From Alloyangia pacifica (lineage in GTDB: Bacteria; Pseudomonadota; Alphaproteobacteria; Rhodobacterales; Rhodobacteraceae): a stretch of 64,000 bases of DNA. The notes under the pieces are model-generated. The model was not told the origin of the DNA, searched no databases, and was given only the letters and a program-made list of their open reading frames with translations. A program made the position numbers and the translations under genes. This document shows positions 20,775-29,521 of this stretch, in pieces (within the stretch, counting starts at the first letter, position 1; each line of letters opens with the position of its first letter). The stretch is from positions 496,001-560,000 of the forward strand of contig NZ_JAIVKX010000002.1 of the NCBI RefSeq assembly GCF_020524285.1, given 5' to 3'.

Positions 20775-21569
20775 TCACGCGTCCTCCGGCACCCGAAGCT
20801 GATCGTAGAGGTGCCAGGTCGCATGGCCGAGCACCGGCAGCGCGATGAAAAGCCCGAGGAAAAGCGGCAGCATTGCCACGAAGGTCGCCAGAGCCAGAAA
20901 CGCCCCCCAGGCCAGCATCGGCAGCGGATGCCGCTGCACGTAGCCGAACGAGGTGATCATCGCGGTGACGAAATCCACGTCGCGGTCGAGCAGCAGCGGC
21001 AGCGCCAGCACGGTGATCATGTAGAGCAGCAGCGCGAAGCCCGCCCCAACCAGCGTGCCCACCGCCAGCATCGTCAGCCCGTTCGGCGTCAGGAAGACCT
21101 CGAGGCTCGAGCTGACATTGGTCATCGGCGAAAGCCCGAGGAACAGGGCAAAGATCATGTGCCCGAGGAAGAACCAGAACAGGAAGACGATCACGATCAC
21201 CGCGCAGAGCGAGGGCAGCTGCCTCTTCGACTGACGCAGGATGACGCTGAAGATCTGCATCCAGTCCAGCGGCTGGCCGCGTTCGAGCCGGCGCGACACC
21301 TCGTAGAACCCCACCGCCGCGAAGGGGCTGAACAGCGGAAAGCCGATCGCCGCCAGAACCAGCCAGTAGCTCGTGCCGGTGGCCATGGTCAGCCATGTCA
21401 GGAACAGCCCGGCGAGCACGTAGACCCCGCCGAAGACCAGGGCAAAGCCCGGCGCGAAGACCAGATCGCCGATGCCGAGGCGCAGCGCCTTTTTCAACGT
21501 GGCAAAACTGACCTCGGAAAATTCCGGCACGCCCTGCCGCGGCGTGTCGTCGTCGATGACGCTTTCCAT
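20775..21569 (-). CDS. DUF2189-family integral membrane protein
   Basis: 264 residues with about six membrane segments, such as FALVFGGVYVLAGLFLTWL and AVIVIVFLFWFFLGHMIFAL. The start region (VSFATLKKALRLGIGDL) and the end (LPVLGHATWHLYDQLR) are characteristic of DUF2189 proteins of Alphaproteobacteria. The function is unknown; homologues are sometimes loosely linked to cytochrome c oxidase subunits. The ATG at 21569 has GGGGAGG seven bases upstream. A 7-bp-stem hairpin (21586-21592 with 21602-21608) sits just before the Shine-Dalgarno and may affect translation. Confidence 0.82.
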   Translation of the reverse strand: MESVIDDDTPRQGVPEFSEVSFATLKKALRLGIGDLVFAPGFALVFGGVYVLAGLFLTWLTMATGTSYWLVLAAIGFPLFSPFAAVGFYEVSRRLERGQPLDWMQIFSVILRQSKRQLPSLCAVIVIVFLFWFFLGHMIFALFLGLSPMTNVSSSLEVFLTPNGLTMLAVGTLVGAGFALLLYMITVLALPLLLDRDVDFVTAMITSFGYVQRHPLPMLAWGAFLALATFVAMLPLFLGLFIALPVLGHATWHLYDQLRVPEDA

Positions 21570-21727
21570 GGCGCCTCCCCCCCTCAAATCCCCTCTCGGA
21601 AGGGATTTAAGCCGGGATGCACGCATCAAGGCAAGGGTTAGAGCGGATCGGGCCCGGAGCGGGAGGCCCCGCCAGCCGGTCCCGGACTGCCAAATCTGTG
21701 GCGGGGTGGACCAACCGGCCCGCCCGG

Positions 21728-22849
21728 TCAGTCCTCGCGCGCGTCGGCGCGGGACTTGCCCGAGACCTGCTGCGCCAGCGTCGCGCCCATGAACGGGTCG
21801 AGATCGCCGTCGAGCACGCCCTGGGTGTCCGAGGTCTCGTGGTTGGTGCGCAGGTCCTTGACCATCTGGTAGGGCTGCAGGACGTACGACCGGATCTGGT
21901 TGCCCCAGCCCGCCGACCCCTTGTTCTCATGCGCCTCGTTGATCGCCGCGTTCCGCTTGTCGAGCTCCATCTGGTAAAGCCGCGACTTCAGGGCCTTCAT
22001 CGCGATATCGCGGTTCTGGTGCTGCGACTTTTCCGACGAGGTCACCACGATGCCCGTCGGGTGGTGGGTGATCCGCACCGCGGAGTCGGTGGTGTTCACG
22101 TGCTGACCACCGGCACCGGACGAGCGGTAGGTGTCGACGCGGATGTCGGCGGGGTTCACCTCGATCTCGATATTGTCGTCGACCACCGGGTAGACCCAGA
22201 CCGAGGCAAAGGAGGTCTCGCGCGTGCCCTTGCCGAAGGGCGAGATGCGCACAAGGCGGTGCACGCCGCTCTCGGACTTCAGCCAGCCATAGGCGTTGGG
22301 GCCGGAGATCTTGTAGGCGCAAGACTTGATGCCTGCCTCGGCGCCCGCTTCTTCCGACTGCAGCTCGACCTCGTAGCCGCGCTTTTCCGCCCAGCGGACG
22401 TACATGCGCTGCAGCATCGCGGCCCAGTCGCAGGCCTCGGTGCCGCCGGCGCCGGCGTTGATCTCGAGGAAGGTGTCATTGCCGTCGGCCTCGCCGTCGA
22501 GCAGCGCTTCCAGCTCTTTCTGTCCTGCGGTCTCGGCCAGCGCCTTCAGCGCCGCCTCGGCTTCGGAAACGACCTCTTCGTCCTCTTCCATCTCGCCCAG
22601 CTCGATCAGCTCGATCTGGTCCGCCAGCTCCTGCTTGATCGACTTGTAGGTCTCCATCGCGTCGACCAGCTGCTGGCGCTCGCGCATCAGCTTCTGCGCG
22701 GCGGCGGGATCGTCCCAGAGGTTCGGATCCTCGACGCGGGCATTGAATTCCTCGAGCCGGAACTCCGCCGTCTCCCAGTCGAGCCGCTGCTCCAGCAGGC
22801 CGAGGGACTTGCGGATTTTCTCGACGGTGTTCTGGGTCTCGGCGCGCAT
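21728..22849 (-). CDS. prfB: Peptide chain release factor 2
   Basis: 373 residues. It has the tripeptide anticodon-like motif SPF (203-205), which reads UGA/UAA, and the catalytic GGQ (247-249) in [17 protein letters not shown]. It releases finished polypeptides on the ribosome at UGA and UAA. The reading frame is continuous from [20 protein letters not shown], so the autoregulatory +1 frameshift found in enterobacterial prfB is absent. It is separated from its neighbours by more than 150 bp on both sides, so probably monocistronic. Confidence 0.96.
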   Translation of the reverse strand: MRAETQNTVEKIRKSLGLLEQRLDWETAEFRLEEFNARVEDPNLWDDPAAAQKLMRERQQLVDAMETYKSIKQELADQIELIELGEMEEDEEVVSEAEAALKALAETAGQKELEALLDGEADGNDTFLEINAGAGGTEACDWAAMLQRMYVRWAEKRGYEVELQSEEAGAEAGIKSCAYKISGPNAYGWLKSESGVHRLVRISPFGKGTRETSFASVWVYPVVDDNIEIEVNPADIRVDTYRSSGAGGQHVNTTDSAVRITHHPTGIVVTSSEKSQHQNRDIAMKALKSRLYQMELDKRNAAINEAHENKGSAGWGNQIRSYVLQPYQMVKDLRTNHETSDTQGVLDGDLDPFMGATLAQQVSGKSRADARED

Positions 22850-23022
22850 GCGGATATTCCTGGGAATGGGACGGATGTGGACTGTCGTGTGTTCCGGGGG
22901 ACATAAACCAGCGCAGGGGGGCCTTCAAGCTCCGAGGCGGCACGGTAGGGTACCCCAGCCGGAAACAGGCCGGTGGCGCCGGGCGCGGGCGCTCGGCCCG
23001 CAGCGTCCCGCCCGGAGCTGTC

Positions 23023-23499
23023 TCAGCCCGAGGCGCCACCCGCGTAAACGGTAAGGGTCGGAAGATCGGTGAGCGCAGCGCCGATCAGCCGCATCGCCGC
23101 CAGCGAGATGCGGCTGCCGCCCGAGGCCGGCCCCTCGATCGGCCGCAGCTCGACCTGCGCCGACTTGCCGGTCGCGGGGTAGACCACCCTGCCCTGCGTC
23201 ACGCTGCTGACCATCGGCGTCTCGAGCCAGAACCCGGGCTCCGCCGGATCGCCGAGCGAAGCCACCGTGCTGCCGAGCTCCCGCCCGGAGCTGGACGGCG
23301 CCGCCGCCGCGGCACGCTCTTCGGCGCTGGTGGTGTCGAACTGTTCCTCGGTCCGCGCAGTGGCGGGCGGGCGCAGCGCCCCGCCACCGGTCGAGGACGC
23401 GGGCGCCGGTTGCGGCGCCGCAGCTTCGGGAGCCTGCTGCGCGCAGGCGGCCAGCAGAGCCGGCAGGACGAGGGCGGGAAGGGATGCGATCACTCTCAT
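23023..23499 (-). CDS. Small lipoprotein, unknown function
   Basis: 158 residues. The ATG at 23499 gives a clean lipoprotein signal (MRVIASLPALVLPALLAAC; the lipobox Cys follows LLAA). The mature part starts with a Pro/Ala/Glu-rich linker and ends in a compact domain (FWLETPMVSSVTQGRVVYP, then ISLAAMRLIGAALTDLPTL). Similar lipoproteins beside moaA in Rhodobacterales are sometimes misnamed galactarate dehydratase; nothing here supports an enzyme. It diverges from moaA, with 83 bp between starts. Confidence 0.78.
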   Translation of the reverse strand: MRVIASLPALVLPALLAACAQQAPEAAAPQPAPASSTGGGALRPPATARTEEQFDTTSAEERAAAAAPSSSGRELGSTVASLGDPAEPGFWLETPMVSSVTQGRVVYPATGKSAQVELRPIEGPASGGSRISLAAMRLIGAALTDLPTLTVYAGGASG

Positions 23500-23582
23500 G
23501 TGTGCAAAGCTAGGCCGCGCCCACCCCTCTGACAATCGCGCAGATGCTTGTCCCGGCAGGGTTTCGCGCATACATTCCACCC

Positions 23583-24599
23583 ATGACACATCCCACCGTC
23601 CCCCTCGTCGATCCGTTCCAGCGCCCGATCTCCTACCTGCGCGTCTCGGTAACCGACCGCTGCGATTTCCGCTGCGTCTACTGCATGTCCGAGAACATGA
23701 GCTTCCTTCCCAAGAAGGAACTTCTGACGCTCGAGGAGCTTGACCGGCTGTGTTCGACCTTCGTCGGTCTCGGCGTCGAGAAGCTGCGCATCACCGGCGG
23801 CGAGCCGCTGGTGCGGCGGGATATCATGACCTTCTTTGGCGCCATGACCCGGCATCTCGACTCGGGCGCGCTGAAGGAGCTGACGCTGACGACCAACGGC
23901 TCGCAGCTTGAACGTTTCGCGCAGCCGCTCTGGGACGCGGGCGTGCGCCGGGTCAACATCTCGCTCGACACGCTGGACGAACAGAAATTCGCCGACATCA
24001 CGCGCTGGGGCCGCCTGCCGCAGGTGTTGCGCGGCATCGACGCGGCGCAGGCCGTGGGCATGCGGGTGAAGCTCAACGCCGTGGCGCTGAAGGGGTTCAA
24101 CGAGGACGAGCTGTTCTCGATGACCGAATGGTGCGCCGAGCGCGGCATTGATCTGACGTGGATCGAGGTCATGCCGATGGGCGACATCGGCAACGAGGAC
24201 CGACTGGGGCAATACTGGAAGCTCTCGGACGTGCGCGCCAAGCTCGCCGAGCAGTACACGCTCACCGACCTTCCCGAGAGCACCGGCGGCCCCGCCCGCT
24301 ACGTTCGGCTGGAAGAGAGTGGCCAGAAGATCGGCTTCATCACCCCGCTGACCCACAATTTCTGCGAGAGCTGCAACCGCGTGCGGCTGACCTGCACCGG
24401 CGAGCTCTTCATGTGCCTCGGCCAGGAAGACAATGCCGACCTGCGCGCGCCGCTGCGCAACCACCCGGACAGCGACATCCCGCTGGAAAATGCCATCCGG
24501 GCGGCGATCCTGCGCAAGCCCAAGGGGCATGACTTCGACTATTCGCGCCAGTCGGTGGACGGACGCGTGTCGCGCCACATGAGCCATACCGGCGGCTGA
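23583..24599 (+). CDS. moaA: GTP 3',8-cyclase (molybdenum cofactor biosynthesis)
   Basis: 338 residues, the usual length. The radical-SAM cluster cysteines are C27, C31 and C34 (CDFRCVYC). The second cluster is C261, C264 and C278 ([11 protein letters not shown] through FMC). The conserved C-terminal GG ends the protein. It converts GTP to 3',8-cyclo-GTP, the first step of molybdopterin synthesis, with MoaC, which is not in this window. The ATG at 23583 is preferred over one at 23544 because [20 protein letters not shown] matches the family start. A family-2 repeat and a terminator follow. Confidence 0.96.
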   Translation: MTHPTVPLVDPFQRPISYLRVSVTDRCDFRCVYCMSENMSFLPKKELLTLEELDRLCSTFVGLGVEKLRITGGEPLVRRDIMTFFGAMTRHLDSGALKELTLTTNGSQLERFAQPLWDAGVRRVNISLDTLDEQKFADITRWGRLPQVLRGIDAAQAVGMRVKLNAVALKGFNEDELFSMTEWCAERGIDLTWIEVMPMGDIGNEDRLGQYWKLSDVRAKLAEQYTLTDLPESTGGPARYVRLEESGQKIGFITPLTHNFCESCNRVRLTCTGELFMCLGQEDNADLRAPLRNHPDSDIPLENAIRAAILRKPKGHDFDYSRQSVDGRVSRHMSHTGG

Positions 24600-24612
24600 T
24601 CTTCGCCGCGCC

Positions 24613-24678
24613 GGAGGGGCGCTGCCCCTCTTGCCGCTGCGCGGCAATTCACCCCGGCGTATTTGCGAAGAGAAGAAG
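24613..24678 (+). repeat. Dispersed two-hairpin repeat family 2, copy 1 (after moaA)
   Basis: It starts 13 bp after the moaA stop. It consists of a GC palindrome (GAGGGGCGCTGCCCCTC), a second hairpin (TTGCCGC-TGC-GCGGCAA) and the conserved tail TTCACCCCGGCGTATTT then GAAGAGAAGAAG. Two more copies lie at 43245-43311 and 62263-62329, both with the same polarity relative to the upstream gene. Confidence 0.75.
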
Positions 24679-24706
24679 CGCCTTTCGAACGAGCGCATCT
24701 CAACGC

Positions 24707-24740
24707 GAACGCCCGCCCGGGATGACCGGGCGGGCGTTCT
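24707..24740. terminator. Bidirectional terminator between moaA and the OmpA-family gene
   Basis: A perfect 14-bp stem (24707-24720 with 24726-24739) closes a GATGA loop. It lies between two convergent stop codons, downstream of the repeat element. Confidence 0.85.
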
Positions 24741-24764
24741 TGCCGTCCGACGGATGTGTGCGGA

Positions 24765-26963
24765 TCAGCTACCCTGAAGCAGCGGCGTGATGCGGCGCAC
24801 GGCGGCGCGGCGGTTCTCGCGCTCATCGGCCTGGGTTTCGACCGCGAGATCGCTCTCGCCGTAGCCCTGCAGCACCATATTGGCCGCCGGCACGTCGAAG
24901 TACTCGGTCAGCGCCAGCGCCACGGATTCCGCGCGGCGGTCCGAAAGAGCGAGGTTGTAGCTCGCCGGGCCGGTGGCGTCTGTGTGGCCTTCGATCAGGA
25001 AGACCTCGGAGGGGTTCTCCTCGATCATCCGCTTCATCGCATTGCCGAGCGCCGCCAGTTCCTCGGCCTCACCCGGGCGGATCGCCGCGGAGTTGGTCTG
25101 GAAGGTCACCGTGTCGACGGAGATCTCAGGCACCAGGTGGCGCACCCGGTCGATGTTGCGGATCTGGTTGAGCGAGAACGCCCGGTCGACGCCTTCGGCC
25201 TCCTGTGCGGCAAGCGCCGCGGCGAGGTCTTCACCCTGCAGGTCACGGAAGTTCAGACGCTGCGTGCGGGCCTGCGGCAGCTCACTCACCACCACCTGCT
25301 GCGCGCTCTGCGTGTCGTCGAAGAGCACGACCTGCTGACCGTCCGGCAGGATGCGCGCACGGCGCAGCACCCGGCCCTCGGCGGTCTTGATGGTCTCGAC
25401 CGAGGTGCCGTCGTCATAGGCGACCACCGTGCGGGTCGAGCCGTCGTCGTAGCGGTAGGTCTTCACGTCCGAGCCGGGCTGGCGCAGCAACACGTCATCG
25501 TTGCGCAGCACGCGGTACTGGCCGTCCTGCTCGACCACCACGCGGTCACCGGTGTTCTGCACCACCTGCGCGCCATCGTCGAGAATCTGGCTCAGCGCGA
25601 AGGTGCCGAGACCGACCAGCGCGGCCTTCTCGAAGTTGCTGAGGCCATCGTCGTCGTCATCGTCGTCACGCTCTGCGCGGGCCGTTTCGGCGGCCTGTTG
25701 CTCGGCATTTTCCCGGTCGCGCAGGTCGGTGGCGAAATCCTCGTCGGAGCTGCGCACGTCTTCGTCGGTCAGGGTTTCCTCGACCAGCTCGGCGTCACCG
25801 GCGCGCTCTTCCGAGGACGCAGCGGCCGCGGCGGGCCGCGCCTGCTCCTCCTCGCGGGCAACGGCCTCGGCCTGCTGCTCGTCCGAGGGGGCCTCGGGTT
25901 CCGCGTCCGCCGCAGCCTTGTCTTCCTTGGGTTCGGCGATGGGGGCGTCGGTCGCCTCGGCGGTGGGCTCCGCCTCGGCTTCGGCCCCTGCCGTCGCCTC
26001 TGCCTCCGCATCAGCTTCTGCGCTCGGTGCGGGGTCGGTCGCGGTTGCCTCCGCGGTGGCCGGAGCGTCGGCTTTCGGAGCCGCATCCTGCTCCTGCGCC
26101 TTGAGCGCATCGCGCAGCTCGTCAGTCTCCGCGCTGCCTTCTGCCTCGGCCTGCGCTTCCGGCTGCGGCTGTTCAGCCTGGGCTTGCGCGTCCATCTCGG
26201 TCTCGGCGCCCTCGGCAGCGGTCTCCGCAGACGGAGTCTGGGCAGACTGCGTCTCGGCCTCCGCGGTCGGCGTCACCTCGTCGACAGTGGCCTCGCCCTC
26301 GGCCGCCTGTTCGGCACCGAGCTCCTTCTTCAGCTCGTCAACCTGCGCGGCGTCCCCTTCTGTGGCGGGGGCGTCGGAGGTCGGTGCCGGCTCGGCGGTG
26401 ACCGTTTCCGCTTCCTCGGCAACCGCCGGGGCGTCGTCCGGGGCCTCAGCGGTGCGCTGGTTGCCGTCCTGCGCGTCCGTTTGCGCCGGTGCCGCCGCGT
26501 CTGCGGTGGAGTCCGCCTGCGCCTCGGGTGCCGCTGGGGCAACCTCTTCGGCCTGCTGCTCGGCGGCAGGCTGCTCGGGCGCGGCGTCGGCCTCGGCCTG
26601 CGGTGCGGGCGCGGCCTCTGCAGCCGCGGCAGGCGCTTTCTCGGCCGGGGCGCTCTCGGCGCTCTCGGCGGGTGCTTCTGCCGCGTCGAGTGCACCATCA
26701 GCGTCCACGTCCGCGGCGACCTCTCCTTCGGCGACGGGCTTTTCCACGTCAGCTTCGGTCTCGGCGGTCACCGGCGCCTCGCCCGTCTCCTTCGCCTCGT
26801 CCGACGCCGTGTCGCTGCCCTTCGCGTCCTTGTCCTGGCAGGGCCCGGCATCCGGGGTCTGAGCACAATCGGGCCCGGCCTGCTGGCCCTGCGCATGCAC
26901 CGGCATGGCAAGGCTGGCGGCCAGAGCAAGCATGGTCGTCGATTTCAGAAGACCTCTGGTCAT
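24765..26963 (-). CDS. OmpA-family outer-membrane/periplasmic protein with long acidic low-complexity region
   Basis: 732 residues. The signal peptide is MTRGLLKSTTMLALAASLAM with cleavage near HAQG. Residues ~30-430 are almost entirely Ala, Glu, Pro, Asp and Thr, with few aromatic or basic residues. An Asp run (about 430-436) leads into a short hydrophobic segment (FEKAALVGLGTFALSQIL), then a beta-rich region with YRYDDGSTRTVVAYDDG. The last ~130 residues are an OmpA/MotB peptidoglycan-binding domain (FLIEGHTDATG, YNLALSDRRAESVALAL, GYGESDLAV). It should be anchored to peptidoglycan through that domain. The low-complexity part may be a disordered periplasm-spanning or surface-exposed tether. 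Confidence 0.85.
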   Translation of the reverse strand: MTRGLLKSTTMLALAASLAMPVHAQGQQAGPDCAQTPDAGPCQDKDAKGSDTASDEAKETGEAPVTAETEADVEKPVAEGEVAADVDADGALDAAEAPAESAESAPAEKAPAAAAEAAPAPQAEADAAPEQPAAEQQAEEVAPAAPEAQADSTADAAAPAQTDAQDGNQRTAEAPDDAPAVAEEAETVTAEPAPTSDAPATEGDAAQVDELKKELGAEQAAEGEATVDEVTPTAEAETQSAQTPSAETAAEGAETEMDAQAQAEQPQPEAQAEAEGSAETDELRDALKAQEQDAAPKADAPATAEATATDPAPSAEADAEAEATAGAEAEAEPTAEATDAPIAEPKEDKAAADAEPEAPSDEQQAEAVAREEEQARPAAAAASSEERAGDAELVEETLTDEDVRSSDEDFATDLRDRENAEQQAAETARAERDDDDDDDGLSNFEKAALVGLGTFALSQILDDGAQVVQNTGDRVVVEQDGQYRVLRNDDVLLRQPGSDVKTYRYDDGSTRTVVAYDDGTSVETIKTAEGRVLRRARILPDGQQVVLFDDTQSAQQVVVSELPQARTQRLNFRDLQGEDLAAALAAQEAEGVDRAFSLNQIRNIDRVRHLVPEISVDTVTFQTNSAAIRPGEAEELAALGNAMKRMIEENPSEVFLIEGHTDATGPASYNLALSDRRAESVALALTEYFDVPAANMVLQGYGESDLAVETQADERENRRAAVRRITPLLQGS

Positions 26964-27077
26964 TCGTTACGTCCTTCTCCTGTTCCGCAAGTCGCGGCGT
27001 GGGAGGGCAACGTGGCGGGGCCCGGAAAGGTTCATTCTGAGTGCATAATAAATGGGCGGAAAAATGCCGCCGTCGCG

Positions 27078-28337
27078 CTAGGCGTCCTGCAGCAGCGCAA
27101 TGAGCCGCGTTTTCTCGCCGCTGTCGCGGGCGCTGGAGATCACCGCCGCGAGCTCCTCGAGCGAGGCGATGCTGTGCCCGGCGCGAAAGCTGTCCACATG
27201 CGGCAGCATCGCGCGGACCCCCGCCGCCCTGGGCGCAAACCCGTCCCAGCGCAGCAGCGGGTTGAGCCAGATCAGCCGGCGCGACGAAAGCTGCAGCCGT
27301 GTCATCTCGCGCGCGAGCAGCCCCGCGTCGTCGCGGTCGAGCCCGTCGGTGATCAGCAGCACCACCGCGCCCTGCCCCATGACCCGGCGCGACCAGTCCC
27401 GATTGAAGGCGTGCAGGCTGGCCCCGATGCGCGTGCCGCCCTCCCAGTCCTGCGCCTCGGCCCCGGCCGCCCTCAGCGCGGCGTCGACGTCGCGGGTGGC
27501 GAGATGGCGGGTGATATTGGTCAACCGCGTGCCGAAGGTGAAGGCATGGACCCTGGCCCATCCCGCACCGCGCCGATTGGCCACCGCGTGCAGGAAATGC
27601 AGCACCATCCGCGAGTACTGGCTCATCGAGCCGGAGATGTCGCAGAGCACCACGAGATTGGGCCATTTCTCGCGCGGCTTGAGCTGCGCGAGGCTCCGGA
27701 TCTCGCCGCCCTGCCGCATCGCACCGCGCAGCGTGCGCCGCCAGTCGAGCCTATGGCCCTGCGACGACGGTTTGCCGCGCCGCGACGGCAGGGGTTTCAC
27801 CGGAAGCTCGAGCCGGGCCAGCATGCGCTTGGCCTCGGCGATCTCCTCGAGCGACATCTGCTCGAAGTCGAGGGTCTTCAGACGCTCCTCGCGCGAGACG
27901 GTGAAGGAGGCGTCGACCTCGACCTTCGTCGCCTCCTCTTCCTGCTCGTCGGCGGGGATCTCGGGCATCTGCGCGCCGAGCAGCGCCTGCGCGGCGCGCT
28001 TCTCGGCCGATTGCGCCAGCTTTTCCTCCTGCACGCCGCGGATCGCCGGGAGCATCATCGACATCATGTGTTCGAGGTAACGCGGGTCGCGCCAGTAGAG
28101 CCGGAAGACCTGCGCGAAAACCACCCGCTGCTCGGGGCGCGAGACGAAACAGGCGTGCAGGGTCCAGTAGAAGTCCATGCGGTCGGTGAAGCCCGCCGCC
28201 TCGACCGCGCGCACCGCGTCGACCACCCGGCCCGGCCCCACCGGCAGCCCGGCGCGGCGCAGGGCGCGGGCGAAATGCAGGATATTCTGCGCGAGGCGCG
28301 GCTGCTCTGGGAGCGTGAGGGGGAGCTGCTCAGCCAT
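27078..28337 (-). CDS. VWA-domain protein, CoxE-like
   Basis: 419 residues. The N-terminal part is helical and charged. The C-terminal ~200 residues form a von Willebrand A domain of the CoxE type, with the metal-site motif DISGSMSQYSRM and LLITDGLDRDD. VWA/CoxE proteins pair with MoxR AAA+ ATPases as metal-insertion or assembly chaperones; in Cox systems they help mature Mo-CO dehydrogenase. No cox genes are present here. I chose the ATG at 28337 (MAEQLPLTLPEQ) over one at 28397 that would read into the repeat spacer. The MoxR gene lies 172 bp upstream on the same strand. Confidence 0.88.
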   Translation of the reverse strand: MAEQLPLTLPEQPRLAQNILHFARALRRAGLPVGPGRVVDAVRAVEAAGFTDRMDFYWTLHACFVSRPEQRVVFAQVFRLYWRDPRYLEHMMSMMLPAIRGVQEEKLAQSAEKRAAQALLGAQMPEIPADEQEEEATKVEVDASFTVSREERLKTLDFEQMSLEEIAEAKRMLARLELPVKPLPSRRGKPSSQGHRLDWRRTLRGAMRQGGEIRSLAQLKPREKWPNLVVLCDISGSMSQYSRMVLHFLHAVANRRGAGWARVHAFTFGTRLTNITRHLATRDVDAALRAAGAEAQDWEGGTRIGASLHAFNRDWSRRVMGQGAVVLLITDGLDRDDAGLLAREMTRLQLSSRRLIWLNPLLRWDGFAPRAAGVRAMLPHVDSFRAGHSIASLEELAAVISSARDSGEKTRLIALLQDA

Positions 28338-28399
28338 CAGCGGCGCGATGCCTCTGGCGGGCGAGACTTTCGGGGGCGCTTGCCGCCGGAAACACACAG

Positions 28400-28492
28400 C
28401 CGGGGGCGCTGCCCGCAGATGCCAATTAACCGAGGGCTCTGCCCCCAGATGACAGTTAACCGGGGGCTCTGCCCCCGGGCCCGCGGGATATT
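28400..28492. repeat. Triple 30-bp tandem palindromic repeat between MoxR and VWA genes
   Basis: Units at 28400-28429 and 28430-28459 share the pattern CCGGGGGCTCTGCCCCC, then CAGATG and ATTAA or GTTAA; a third unit (28460-28476) lacks the spacer. They end in GGGATATTTCTGTCTAGACG, which resembles the tail of repeat family 2. Each unit can fold as a small hairpin. The 172-bp intercistronic region holds nothing else recognisable. Confidence 0.7.
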
Positions 28493-28509
28493 TCTGTCTA
28501 GACGACGCA

Positions 28510-29418
28510 TCAGGCCGTCTCGAGCCCGGCCCGGGCCTCGTCGAGCAGGCGCTTGGCCTCGCTGCCCTGGATCTTGGCGATGTCGTCCTGGTATTTGAGG
28601 ATAGCGCCGAGCGTGTCCGAGATCACCTCGGGCGAGAGATCGATTACGTCGAGCGCCAGCAGGCACTTGGCCCAGTCTATGGTCTCGGCGACGCCTGGCT
28701 TCTTGAACAGATCCTCGGTGCGCAAGCGCTGCACGAAGGCGACAATCTGGCGCGAGAGCGCCTCGGCCACCTCCGGCGCGCGGGCGTGCAGGATATCCAG
28801 CTCGCGGGCGAAGTCGGGGTAGTCGACCCAGTGGTAGAGACAGCGGCGCTTCAGCGCGTCATGCACCTCGCGCGTGCGGTTGGAGGTCAGGATGACGGTC
28901 GGCGGCTCGGGCGCGGTGATCGTGCCAAGCTCGGGGATGGTCACCTGGAAATCGCTCAGCGCCTCGAGCAGGAACGCCTCGAAAGGCTCGTCGGTACGGT
29001 CGAGCTCGTCGATCAGCAGGATCGGCGCGCCGGTCTCATCGGGGCGCATGGCCTGCAGCAGCGGGCGTTCGATCAGGAAATCGGGGCCGAAGAGGTCGTG
29101 CTGGAGCTGGCCGCGGTCGGCTTCTCCCGCCGCCTCGGCGGCGCGGATGGCGATCATCTGCGCCGGGAAGTTCCACTCGTAGACCGCCGAGCCCGCATCG
29201 AGCCCCTCGTAGCATTGCAGGCGGATCAGGCGGCGCCCGGTGGCAAGGCTCAGCGCCTTGGCGATCTCGGTCTTGCCGACCCCCGCCTCGCCCTCGAGGA
29301 ACAGCGGCCTGCCGAGCCGCAGCGCCAGGAAGAGCACCGTGGCGAGGGGCCGCGGGCAGACGTAGCCGGTGCCGGCCAGAAGCTCCTGCACCGCGTCGAT
29401 CGAGCTGGGGTCTTGCAT
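28510..29418 (-). CDS. MoxR-family AAA+ ATPase
   Basis: 302 residues. Walker A is GEAGVGKTE and Walker B is ILLIDELDR; sensor 1 is in VILTSNRTREVHDALKRR. It opens with VQELLAGTGYVCPRPLATVL, as in MoxR/CoxD proteins. It should work with the VWA protein encoded downstream as an ATP-driven assembly chaperone. I took the ATG at 29418 (MQDPSSIDAV), eight bases after GGAG, rather than an upstream in-frame ATG at 29619 overlapping the divergent gene. The client protein is unknown. Confidence 0.88.
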   Translation of the reverse strand: MQDPSSIDAVQELLAGTGYVCPRPLATVLFLALRLGRPLFLEGEAGVGKTEIAKALSLATGRRLIRLQCYEGLDAGSAVYEWNFPAQMIAIRAAEAAGEADRGQLQHDLFGPDFLIERPLLQAMRPDETGAPILLIDELDRTDEPFEAFLLEALSDFQVTIPELGTITAPEPPTVILTSNRTREVHDALKRRCLYHWVDYPDFARELDILHARAPEVAEALSRQIVAFVQRLRTEDLFKKPGVAETIDWAKCLLALDVIDLSPEVISDTLGAILKYQDDIAKIQGSEAKRLLDEARAGLETA

Positions 29419-29521
29419 ATGGGTCTCCTCCTGCCCTGATTGCTGCCCGCAGGGAGGCCGCCGGTCAAGGGAGATGCGCCCTATCCGCCTGCCCGCGTTG
29501 ACGCGCCCGGGGCGAGGTGCG

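Noticed and set aside
21728-22849. Programmed +1 frameshift in prfB
   Set aside because: The frame is continuous from the family start to the stop; no in-frame early UGA with a slippery site exists.
28400-28476. CRISPR array
   Set aside because: Only two and a half 30-bp units with no distinct spacers, palindromic throughout; it is a tandem hairpin repeat.
24756-28598. Open frame of ~1280 codons opposite the OmpA-like and VWA genes
   Set aside because: It spans two real genes on the other strand and their intergenic gap, and the low-complexity reads as Gly/Arg/Leu strings. No start signal or domain.
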